DNA from: an uncultured Nitrosomonas sp. | GTDB lineage: Bacteria > Pseudomonadota > Gammaproteobacteria > Burkholderiales > Nitrosomonadaceae | DNA: 33,343 nucleotides | Assembly (NCBI GenBank): GCA_902826115.1 | Contig: CADEDO010000033.1 | Span: 1-33,343, forward strand | Reading direction: 5' to 3' | Part shown: piece after piece, positions 26,595 to 33,343 of the stretch | Numbering within the stretch: the first letter of the stretch is position 1 | How the letters are laid out: every line of letters begins with the position of its first letter | Program-made: the position numbers and the translations under genes | The notes under the pieces: model-generated | The model's database searches: none | What the model was told of the DNA's origin: nothing | What the model saw: only the letters and a program-made list of their open reading frames with translations

Positions 26595-26867
26595 TTAGGC
26601 TTTGATCAATGTCCATGCTCCGATAATGATAAATCCCGCGCCTGCGATATAGTGCAGGTGTTTTTCGCTGATATAGTCGGAAATGAAGCTGCCAGCCAGC
26701 ACGCCAATCGCAGAGGTTACAATCAATGCCAATGATGCACCGACAAACACCGTGAGCTTGCTGACTTCCTTGTCGGTGGCAAACAGTAAAGTGGCCAGTT
26801 GTGTTTTGTCACCCAGTTCCGCAAGAAATACCGTGGCAAAAACGGTCAATAATATTTTGTAGTCCAT
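26595..26867 (-). CDS. GDT1/TMEM165 (UPF0016) half-size cation transporter
   Basis: A 90-residue protein with three hydrophobic helices and the family motif ELGDKTQ (residues 17-23). Full-length GDT1 proteins have two such motifs in inverted halves and exchange Mn2+ or Ca2+ for protons. This one has a single half with no second copy in the window, so a dimer or a distant partner would be needed. It is convergent with the PhoQ-like kinase gene, 41 bp apart. I found no yybP-ykoY manganese riboswitch upstream. Confidence 0.85.
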   Translation of the reverse strand: MDYKILLTVFATVFLAELGDKTQLATLLFATDKEVSKLTVFVGASLALIVTSAIGVLAGSFISDYISEKHLHYIAGAGFIIIGAWTLIKA

Positions 26868-27074
26868 GTTTTATATCCTGTCAGTGGATTGTGTATTAAT
26901 GGGTATTGTATGCCAATGACTCAAAACGCTGGCTATGAAGAAATCATGCGCGTTTTTCCCGAAAAACAGTGATAATAAATGACATGTCAGCATATTTTTC
27001 TGAATTAAAATCCAAGCGATTCTTGGTCAGACTCCAGAATTCTCGATTAATCAATTATTGTGAAAGGAATGTTC

Positions 27075-28079
27075 ATGATTAAAGCCTATGCAGCATTAGA
27101 ACCGGGTGGGAAGCTTCATCCTTTTGAATATGATCCAGGACCGTTGGGTGCTCATGATGTTGAAATTGCCATTGAGCATTGCGGAATTTGCCACAGTGAC
27201 CTAAGCATGCTGCACAACGATTGGGGAATCACTCAGTACCCCTTTGTGCCGGGGCATGAGATCATTGGCACAGTCGCAGCCAAGGGCGGGCATGTCAACA
27301 ATCTTGCACTGGGGCAGCGCGTTGGCCTGGGTTGGCATGCGGGTTATTGCATGACATGTCATAGTTGTCTATCCGGCGATCATAATCTGTGCGCGCAACC
27401 GGACTCAACAATCGTAGGCCGCCACGGCGGTTTTGCCGACAAAGTGCGCGCTAATGCCGTTAGCGTTGTGGCATTGCCGGACAGTCTCAATGCACAAAGC
27501 GCGGGGCCGCTGTTTTGTGGCGGGATCACTGTTTTCAACCCTCTGCTGCAATTCAACGTTTCACCGACGGCTCGGGTGGCTGTCATCGGCATCGGCGGGT
27601 TAGGGCACATTGCATTGCAATTTCTGAATGCCTGGGGTTGCCGGGTAACCGCCTTTACTTCCAGTGATGACAAAAAGCAGAAAGCCTTGTCAATGGGTGC
27701 GCATGACGTGCTGAATACAAAGAATCCTGCCGAATTGACTGCCGCGGCGGGTCGTTTCGATCTGATTTTGACCACCGTCAATGTCAAACTGGATTGGAAT
27801 GCGTATATCGCAACCTTGCGCCCCAAAGGCCGTTTGCATTTTCTGGGTGTACCGCTTGAGCCATTGGATATCAATGTTTTTCCACTGATCGCCAATCAGT
27901 GCACGGTATCAGGCTCTCCCGTTGGCAGTCCTGCTGGCATAGCCACCATGCTGAGTTTTGCGCAGCAACACAAAATCGAGCCGGTGGTTGAAATTTTTCG
28001 TTTCGATCAAGTCAATGAAGCGCTGGCAAGATTGTCCAGTGGTCAGGCGAAGTATCGGGTTGTTTTGAGTAATCAGTAA
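27075..28079 (+). CDS. Zinc-dependent alcohol dehydrogenase, CAD/YahK-like
   Basis: A 334-residue medium-chain dehydrogenase. Catalytic zinc ligands are Cys36 (CGICHSD), His61-Glu62 (PGHEIIG) and Cys148 (LFCGG); structural zinc ligands are Cys92, 95, 98 and 106. The Rossmann motif is GIGGLGH (172-178). The FTSSDDKK segment after beta-2 has no Asp in the usual NAD position, which favours NADPH. Family members reduce a broad range of aldehydes. I prefer ATG 27075 (AAAGGA 6 nt upstream) over the GTG at 27060. It stands alone. Confidence 0.9.
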   Translation: MIKAYAALEPGGKLHPFEYDPGPLGAHDVEIAIEHCGICHSDLSMLHNDWGITQYPFVPGHEIIGTVAAKGGHVNNLALGQRVGLGWHAGYCMTCHSCLSGDHNLCAQPDSTIVGRHGGFADKVRANAVSVVALPDSLNAQSAGPLFCGGITVFNPLLQFNVSPTARVAVIGIGGLGHIALQFLNAWGCRVTAFTSSDDKKQKALSMGAHDVLNTKNPAELTAAAGRFDLILTTVNVKLDWNAYIATLRPKGRLHFLGVPLEPLDINVFPLIANQCTVSGSPVGSPAGIATMLSFAQQHKIEPVVEIFRFDQVNEALARLSSGQAKYRVVLSNQ

Positions 28080-28453
28080 CAGGCATTGCCCTGATAAAGG
28101 CATGCTTTACCATCCCGGTATTTCCATGCATTGCCTTGTGCGACCATAGCCAAATAGTCTTTAAATGGTTAGCAAAACAGATTATTTGACCCGATCACCA
28201 TTATTCAGGAAGGGAACTTTCCGGCGCTGATTAACTCATTATTTAAATAAGCGTTGCATAATGATTGATATTCAAAGGCACAGCTATTGCCGAATGCCTT
28301 TATAATACCAGCCAGTATTCAATCCATCAGTTATCCGGCCAGCTCGGTAACTGTCTAATTAAATCAAACAAATCAAATCTTAATACTCTAAAAAGTAGAA
28401 TAAAACCTCTTGCCGTAGAAGACGGGAGGCCTCATCAGTGGAAAGTTCAATTT
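28080..28453. other. Intergenic / leader region of the acyltransferase gene
   Basis: The acyltransferase frame stays open through most of this region (from 28265), but the translation before 28454 has no family similarity I recognise. A TATAAT (28301-28306) with a weak -35 could be the promoter. Nothing else is recognisable. Confidence 0.35.
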
Positions 28454-29626
28454 ATGATTCATATCTCAAAAAGAAAAGAAATCCGCTCGCATACTTCATT
28501 GCGCGGTTGGGCAGCTTTGATGGTTGTCTTCGTTCATTTCCGTTCCTTTTTTCATTCATCGATAGATCCCGATGAAATTACCTTCTTTTTGTACAAGGGT
28601 TATCTCTGGGTGGATTTCTTCTTCATTCTCAGTGGATTCGTGATGGCCTATGTGTATGACATCGAACATCCCAGACGTTATAGCATGCGTGACACTTTGC
28701 ACTATCTGATTGCTCGGATTGCCAGAATTTATCCCCTGCATTTCATTACGCTGTTGGCAACAATGTTCTTTTTTACGCTGATGGCACTGATTAACTGGGG
28801 ATTGGGAGAAGAAGCCTGTTGCTTGTTCGACGATTCCTTGCGCACTGCCGAATCACTGGCCGCCAACCTGCTCCTGATCCACTCGTGGGGCATGTTTGAC
28901 TGGGTCACATGGAATCTTCCCTCATGGTCGCTGAGTGCGGAGCTTTTCTGTTACCTGATTTTTGCTGTGCTACTGACCATCAATGGCGAGAACCGCAAGC
29001 TGGCCTTGGTTGCGTTGTCATGCACGACAGCACTGTTCTATTGCTTATGCATTGCGACGGGTAGCGATGTGGATGAAAATTTTCGCTTGTCTGCCGTGCG
29101 TGCTTTGTCGGCTTTCACGATCGGCATGATGTTGTTTTTGGGACGTGAAGTTGTTTCTACGCTATCGGATACAAGTTTGACCTGTATTCAGGTCGCCGCC
29201 TGTATTGCGCTGTTCCTAGCGCTGCACTTTGGTTTAACCGATATTATATCGATTGGCTTGATGGCCCTGATCGTGTTGGTGACCTGGGAAGATCGTGGTT
29301 ATTTATGCCAGTGTTTGGACACGCGCTATCTACACACGATTGGAGTATTGTCATTCTCTATTTATATGTGGCATTACCTGATTAAATTTATCGCAAAGCA
29401 AGACTGGGAGAGTCTGACAGGGCTGCCAGTGCAAAGTAGCGCGCTGGGTTCGATCCTGTTTGTTGCTGGCATGATCGGTTTGATTGTTCCGATCGCAATC
29501 TGGAGTTACCGACACCTGGAAATGCCTACGCGTAAATGGATTAACGTGCGGTTGACCGGCTTGCTGGAAGGCAAACAAACTTTGGGCTGGCAATGGATTT
29601 GGGTGCCCAGTGACAGAAAAAGATAA
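28454..29626 (+). CDS. Acyltransferase-3 family membrane protein
   Basis: A 390-residue integral membrane protein with about ten helices. The family start motif is RSHTSLRGWAALMVVFVHF (His28 the likely catalytic residue), followed by GYLWVDFFFILSGFVMAY and RIARIYPLHFITL. Members O-acylate exopolysaccharide, LPS or peptidoglycan sugars. The sequence suggests start 28454: it puts the motif near the N-terminus as in relatives, with GGAAAG upstream; an in-frame ATG at 28265 would add 63 residues. No glycan biosynthesis genes are adjacent, so the substrate is unknown. Confidence 0.88.
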   Translation: MIHISKRKEIRSHTSLRGWAALMVVFVHFRSFFHSSIDPDEITFFLYKGYLWVDFFFILSGFVMAYVYDIEHPRRYSMRDTLHYLIARIARIYPLHFITLLATMFFFTLMALINWGLGEEACCLFDDSLRTAESLAANLLLIHSWGMFDWVTWNLPSWSLSAELFCYLIFAVLLTINGENRKLALVALSCTTALFYCLCIATGSDVDENFRLSAVRALSAFTIGMMLFLGREVVSTLSDTSLTCIQVAACIALFLALHFGLTDIISIGLMALIVLVTWEDRGYLCQCLDTRYLHTIGVLSFSIYMWHYLIKFIAKQDWESLTGLPVQSSALGSILFVAGMIGLIVPIAIWSYRHLEMPTRKWINVRLTGLLEGKQTLGWQWIWVPSDRKR

Positions 29627-29825
29627 TAGTCTGTGTGGCGGGTGATTGACCAAATCGTTAAGATTTTTCAGCAATAACGCCCGCCTTCTGATTGACATCC
29701 TGGATGCGCTCAACAATCCGCTGACGGAGCGCATCGCCAAAAACACCGGCAACGCCTACTCGTGATAACGGTTAACGGCGTCTCGAAAGTTATTTGGGGT
29801 TTCAATACGTGCAGATGTGAGCATA

Positions 29826-30222
29826 ATGCAAAGTCCGCAGAAACCTAAAACCAAGCCAGCTTATGAAGTGGTCAATGACCGTAAGGAGCGGGATGATGAG
29901 GGAGATGTCAAGGGGCCAGTGCGTGATAGAAGTTGTTCAACCCGGTGTTGATTCCGAAGCATGCTAGGGTAAAAAGGGCGGTCAATTGTCGTCAGCATGC
30001 TGCTGACACTGCTTGATAAAACCAGAATCGAACCAAATAGCCGTGTCCATGACGACAAAGCGTATTGCAGCCAGAAACATCGCGATGCTCTAAAAGTGCG
30101 CGACATTAAGAATGGCATTCAGGATAAGGCTGCGAAGAACAAACCGCTATTGAGGCAGAATTTCACGCAGTCATTTGATTACAAGGGTTCGCTATGCAGT
30201 AGAACGCACCTTCGGCAGCTAG
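29826..30222 (+). pseudogene. Decayed IS5-type transposase remnant
   Basis: Four pieces of one IS5-family transposase can be read in order but in shifting frames: QKPKTKPAYEVVNDRKERDD (from 29826), then EVVQPGVDSEAC and GKKGGQL around an internal stop (29923-29990), then LLTLLDKTRIEPNSRVH and DKAYCSQKHRDALK...IKNGIQDKAAKNKP (29997-30158), then LITRVRYAVERTFGS (30175-30219), ending in TAG. The order matches the C-terminal half of such transposases, with the usual catalytic-region Asp/Tyr/Glu neighbourhoods partly lost. Frameshifts, an apparent internal deletion and missing ends make it inactive. The 200 bp upstream (29627-29825) hold no recognisable gene. Confidence 0.75.
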
Positions 30223-30245
30223 TTATGTTTGTTCAATGCCAATTT

Positions 30246-30689
30246 TTACTGCATTTTTGGTCCGAATTGTTTAAGTGACTGTTCTGCTTTAATATATTTA
30301 TTTAAAATAATTACATCGATGTCTTCAGCAGACACTTTTTCTGATCCAAGCTGGTCACGCATTACAAGTATTGTCTGAATAAAAGCAGGGCGACATCTTT
30401 CGGATAATTCACTCCCACAACCAGGAAATCTTTTCTGGATCTCAGCTAAGCGTGAAATTGTTTTCGCATTTACCATCGATAAATTTTGAGCTTCATCAAT
30501 AAGCTGTTTTATATCCAAAAATCCAGGGGGGTAATTGCCTGAATCAAATTTAAATGATTCTATAGCTATTTTCATTCTTTGTTGTTCATTCTGAACATGA
30601 GAATTCATTAAACCATTCACCCATGCTCCTATTACAGCCCCGAGAATGCCAAAAATTGAGCCAATAAAAATCCCTTTTAAATCATTCAT
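30246..30689 (-). CDS. Small membrane-anchored protein of unknown function
   Basis: A 147-residue protein with one glycine-rich N-terminal helix (GIFIGSIFGILGAVIGAWVNGL) and a soluble, probably helical remainder (HVQNEQQRMKIAIESFKF, AKTISRLAEIQKRFPGCG, RCRPAFIQTILVMRDQL). Cys residues in FPGCGSELSERCRP may form a disulfide or bind metal. I recognise no family. It lies directly beside the IS5 remnant and may be part of laterally acquired DNA. Confidence 0.6.
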   Translation of the reverse strand: MNDLKGIFIGSIFGILGAVIGAWVNGLMNSHVQNEQQRMKIAIESFKFDSGNYPPGFLDIKQLIDEAQNLSMVNAKTISRLAEIQKRFPGCGSELSERCRPAFIQTILVMRDQLGSEKVSAEDIDVIILNKYIKAEQSLKQFGPKMQ

Positions 30690-30980
30690 GTTTTAAATGT
30701 TATCGTAGAAATATAAATTATATCAATTAATAATACTGATTTAAGCTTTCTTCCTGTGCCAATTCCAATGTTCTAAAGCTCATCCGTATCTTTTGCTCAA
30801 AATGTCTTTCACTTGTCACTATTTTAGTTGATTACTGCGCTGATGGGAGAGGTTGCGCAGGAGTTTTAGGATTCTAAAGTCAGTATGCAAGGATTGAAAT
30901 AAAACCGCTGCGTATGTTCAACGCAAGTGGGTAAGAATCTGGATTTGGCAGGTTGTTGAGAGACTATCTGCATTGCCGCA

Positions 30981-31364
30981 TCAGCGTGGCGGGCTGGATC
31001 GGTGTTTCAATAGGCCATTGCTATCAAAGAATAGGTATGTGCCGGTTCCCGGGCCAATCAGGTCAGCGCCTGTGATGATGGAATCCGCGCCAAACAGATT
31101 GTATTCCCAGGTGTCGCCGCCAGTGCTTTTGCGCGTGCCGGTACACCATTTGCAAGGCAATCCCCAGGCGGCAATGACTTGATCTTGTGTCATGCCGATG
31201 ATGATTTCCTTATTGTCGATGGCTGTGCGTATGGCTTCCGGTGTGCTGGGGTCAGCCAATACGGCTTGTCTGATTCTGTGCTCTCGGGCCATTCCGCAGC
31301 CATTGAGCAGGAGGATTGCAGCGATTAGTGTCATCAATAGTGTTTTATTCATCGAGGAAGTCAT
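30981..31364 (-). CDS. SmpA/OmlA (BamE)-like small lipoprotein
   Basis: A 127-residue lipoprotein with hydrophobic signal LLMTLIAAILLL and lipobox LNGC. The mature part has IIIGMTQDQVIAAWGLPCKW, the BamE/SmpA-like turn (GMTxxQVxxxWGxP), and then TWEYNLFG. BamE itself assists outer-membrane protein assembly, but many short paralogues of this fold have unknown roles. The segment CKWCTG is an unusual Cys pair. Translation could also start at the in-frame ATG at 31352. The ~290 bp between this gene and the one at 30246-30689 contain nothing recognisable. Confidence 0.7.
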   Translation of the reverse strand: MTSSMNKTLLMTLIAAILLLNGCGMAREHRIRQAVLADPSTPEAIRTAIDNKEIIIGMTQDQVIAAWGLPCKWCTGTRKSTGGDTWEYNLFGADSIITGADLIGPGTGTYLFFDSNGLLKHRSSPPR

Positions 31365-31582
31365 CCGTTGAGTCGCCGAGTTGAGTGTAGATATCTTATA
31401 TATAATTTTCTGTTCGAATTCCAGTGTGTTATGCCAAATCTTTTGGGGATTGATGCATTTTATGATGGAAGCATGAAAATGCTATCGGTGGCAGGTATCC
31501 GTTGCAGCGGCACTATAAGACAGAATACGTGTCTAAAGTGTGTTTTTCTGCAACTGACTAATCATCGTTAGGAGTGGTCAAA

Positions 31583-31798
31583 ATGATCGAATATGAACTT
31601 TCAGTTTTTTTGTTAATGACCAGTACCATCATTTTGGCGCAAATTGGTTTTAGGGATTTTTTTATCAAGAAATTGAATATTCCGTCGGAAACCTATGCCA
31701 GATGGTTGTTTTATCTCACCAGCGCACAGCTCATCATGATCATCGTCGCTTCAATCATGTCGATTATCATCGGTCAAATACCCTTAACAGGCAGTTAA
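31583..31798 (+). CDS. Small two-helix membrane protein
   Basis: A 71-residue protein with two hydrophobic helices (LSVFLLMTSTIILAQIG and LIMIIVASIMSIIIG) around a short polar loop containing FFIKKLNIPSETYARW. I placed the start at ATG 31583, 8 nt after TTAGGAG (31568-31574), rather than the GTG at 31574 that overlaps that site. No family recognised. It may be co-oriented with the 50-residue membrane protein downstream. Confidence 0.6.
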   Translation: MIEYELSVFLLMTSTIILAQIGFRDFFIKKLNIPSETYARWLFYLTSAQLIMIIVASIMSIIIGQIPLTGS

Positions 31799-31975
31799 GC
31801 CGGTTTCTATGCACGCGCAGCTGCCGTGTTAAGTCGGCCTATTAGCTATGTGGTTGAGTGCGAGAATAATGAAAAGTAGTGTGTGTCAGTTTGATAAAAA
31901 ACGCCGTGACGCGCACACTAGTATTGAGAGTTGCAATGAGCAATCTTCAATCAATTACTAAACGGGTGTTTTGAC

Positions 31976-32128
31976 ATGAAAAAATTTTTAATGACCGGTT
32001 CATTGGTGTTTTCTGTGGTTCTCTATGGTTATTTTCTCGAAACTGGTGATGGGGAAGTGCTAGTGCCCGTTTTGTTGGGTCTTCTCGTTTCGTTCACTTG
32101 CGCGATGCTGTTTCTGACTGACAAATGA
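31976..32128 (+). CDS. 50-residue small membrane protein
   Basis: A short gene encoding 50 residues: two hydrophobic stretches, FLMTGSLVFSVVLYGYF and LVPVLLGLLVSFTCAMLF, separated by an acidic turn LETGDGEV, with a basic N-terminus. GGGTG (from 31963) precedes the ATG by about 8 nt. Codon choice and the two helices suggest a real gene, but there is no homologue I recognise. An imperfect inverted repeat (31878-31888 with 31907-31919) lies upstream. Confidence 0.5.
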   Translation: MKKFLMTGSLVFSVVLYGYFLETGDGEVLVPVLLGLLVSFTCAMLFLTDK

Positions 32129-32241
32129 TGGGAAGCATCCAAAAGCTGTTGGAATACGCTTTATAGGAAATCTAGTGTGTTGTTATAAGAGGGTTTTATA
32201 ACTTGTCTAATTCTTTTGCCGGTGTCAGCTTATTTGAGGTG

Positions 32242-32272
32242 ATTATTACCATGTATCTGACGTGGTAATAAT
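32242..32272 (+). promoter_or_regulatory. Palindrome upstream of lipoprotein gene, possible operator
   Basis: ATTATTACCATG (32242-32253) and CGTGGTAATAAT (32261-32272) are inverted with one G-T mismatch and a 7-nt centre. A -10-like TATAGT follows at 32275-32280, so the palindrome covers the expected -35 region of the gene at 32329. Another inverted repeat, GTTATAA/TTATAAC, sits at 32182-32202. Confidence 0.45.
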
Positions 32273-32328
32273 AGTATAGTACTTTCGCAGGGTATTTATT
32301 AATCATAACTATGCGGGGGAAGTTAATC

Positions 32329-32685
32329 ATGAGAATTAAAATCCTATTAGCATTCGTTTTTGGCTGGCTGAGTTTATTAACTGCATGCGCTCAAATGAAT
32401 CCTCATCCGATGGATATGGAACTGGCTATCAAGAAAGCAACGACACGAGCGGACCATGAAGCATTAGCGAGGCATTATGAGAATACAGCCAGAGAGTTGC
32501 AGGCAAAAGTAAACGAGCGCAAGAAATTGTTGGGAGAATATGAAGCCCATGCCGCTTACTATGGCCGGCAAGCATTAGATTTACAGTCACATACCAGAAG
32601 CGCAATTATGGCTTATGAACAGGCGGTTAAAGCAAATATGGATATGGCCGGTTCTCATCGATTAATGGCCGAAACAATCAAATAA
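32329..32685 (+). CDS. Small coiled-coil lipoprotein
   Basis: A 118-residue lipoprotein with signal IKILLAFVFGWLSLLTAC (lipobox LTAC). The rest is predominantly helical and charged: ELAIKKATTRADHEALARHY, ENTARELQAKVNERKKLLGE, then YEQAVKANMDMAGSHRLMAE, with heptad-like spacing. The start at 32329 is favoured by the GGGGGAAG site ~8 nt upstream; an in-frame ATG at 32311 overlaps that site. It resembles helical outer-membrane lipoproteins, with no named family that I can assign. Confidence 0.7.
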   Translation: MRIKILLAFVFGWLSLLTACAQMNPHPMDMELAIKKATTRADHEALARHYENTARELQAKVNERKKLLGEYEAHAAYYGRQALDLQSHTRSAIMAYEQAVKANMDMAGSHRLMAETIK

Positions 32686-32812
32686 TACTCACTCTATCGT
32701 TTGATTTGCTTTTTTAAGATCTCATCATGCAGATTAAAGGCAAATATATCTGCAGTGAGTTAAGTATGTATTGGTTTTATGGTACACACATTTGATAAAC
32801 AAGGAGAATATG

Positions 32813-33118
32813 ATGAAGTATCCGTTTATTATAACTGCTGTAATTGTATTGTTGACTGCCTGTGGCGATCCTAAACCAGGTCAGTATCCACCCAGTCTTT
32901 ATTCAGACAAAGCTGAGAAAATATATCCCGCCGATGATCCGTCGATACCACATGCTAAATCAGATAAAGAGCTCAGCGCAGAGAAAGTTGAAAAAGCTTA
33001 TCCTGCCGATGATCCGACAGTACCGCATGCCAAATCAGATGAAGAACTTACTGCGGAGAAAGTTGAGAAAGCCTATCCTGCTGAGGATGCGGCACCACCT
33101 CGGCGTGGTGGGTATTAA
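32813..33118 (+). CDS. Repeat-containing small lipoprotein
   Basis: A 101-residue lipoprotein with signal YPFIITAVIVLLTAC and lipobox LTAC. The mature chain is 2.3 copies of a 25-residue repeat: EKxYPADDPxxPHAKSD followed by xELxAEKV, rich in Pro, Asp, Lys and Glu and probably extended or disordered, ending PPRRGGY. Start 32813 has AAGGAG 6 nt upstream; the ATG just before it (32810) is too close. Function unknown; it could be a spacer or periplasm-spanning tether. Confidence 0.7.
   Translation: MKYPFIITAVIVLLTACGDPKPGQYPPSLYSDKAEKIYPADDPSIPHAKSDKELSAEKVEKAYPADDPTVPHAKSDEELTAEKVEKAYPAEDAAPPRRGGY
32915..33088 (+). repeat. 75-bp tandem coding repeat
   Basis: Unit 1 is at 32915-32989, unit 2 at 32990-33064 and a partial third at 33065-33088. 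The units differ at several third positions, so the duplication is not recent. Confidence 0.8.
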
Positions 33119-33140
33119 GAATCTGTTGCATTAGGAAATA

Positions 33141-33193
33141 GGCGACAAATGCGGTTCTGATATAGATTCGAAACTAGAATCGCATTTGTCGTC
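33141..33193 (+). repeat. 17-bp imperfect inverted repeat
   Basis: GGCGACAAATGCGGTTC (33141-33157) and GAATCGCATTTGTCGTC (33177-33193) pair over 17 bp with two G-T positions and a 19-nt loop. It lies 22 bp after the repeat lipoprotein and may be its terminator (no T-tract) or a dispersed hairpin element. The last 150 bp of the window after it show nothing recognisable. Confidence 0.55.
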
Positions 33194-33343
33194 ATTCAGT
33201 GCGTGATGCCACTGCTGGAGTAAAAGGGCATCGGATCATGCGTGAAAAGTGTATCAGTTAAGTTAAAAATTGCGGAGCTTGATTCTCAGGTTTTGCGCTG
33301 GTAATCTGATGTTGCCGTGCATTGGCACATCAGCTTGTCAGCC

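Noticed and set aside
26868..27059. Possible yybP-ykoY manganese riboswitch upstream of the GDT1-type gene
   Set aside because: I could not find the conserved paired elements of this riboswitch on the minus strand.
31368..31571. 67-codon open frame on the plus strand
   Set aside because: No ribosome site, no motif, Cys-rich random composition; probably the promoter region of the next gene.
33321..33343. TGGCAC followed by TTGT, resembling a sigma-54 promoter
   Set aside because: The GG element is not followed by GC at the required 10-bp spacing.

Overview
The gene content and order suggest a betaproteobacterium of moderate G+C. The strongest marker is the block ispB / rplU-rpmA-obgE-proB next to pilS-pilR with a PP0621-type small gene, together with smpB facing ratA-ratB, heme A synthase and hslR. 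A Nitrosomonadaceae (Nitrosomonas-like) host is my best guess, but no ammonia-oxidation gene lies in the window, so this is inference.

Region 1 (1-4.3 kb): two tandem FG-GAP/RTX-type paralogues, the first cut by the window edge, followed by a TIGR03032-type gene. They look like calcium-binding exported proteins that lack a Sec signal and are probably type I secretion substrates. Region 2 (4.5-7.7 kb): alpha/beta hydrolase-OsmC fusion, Hsp15, a class II aldolase-like protein, tRNA-Val(GAC) and a small lipoprotein. Region 3 (7.8-12.4 kb, minus strand): a secreted copper-radical oxidase with all five expected copper/radical residues, a His/Met-rich periplasmic protein, a four-helix membrane protein with cytochrome b-like histidines, and an orphan LuxR-type regulator whose receiver has lost its phosphorylation site. 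This is the least ordinary part of the window.

Region 4 (12.4-23.6 kb): housekeeping genes ratB-ratA, smpB, ctaA, pilR-pilS-PP0621, ispB, rplU-rpmA, obgE-proB and a DUF1624 membrane acyltransferase-like gene. Region 5 (23.7-28.1 kb): a His-rich secreted protein, a PepSY protein and a PhoP/PhoQ-like two-component pair that look like one envelope or metal-response unit, then a GDT1-type half transporter and a zinc alcohol dehydrogenase. Region 6 (28.4-33.3 kb): an accessory tail with an acyltransferase-3 protein, a decayed IS5-type transposase, several small lipoproteins and membrane proteins (one of only 50 residues), an imperfect 75-bp tandem repeat inside a lipoprotein gene, and several hairpin-forming inverted repeats between genes.

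All functional calls come from reading motifs and family resemblance by eye; no database search was run.
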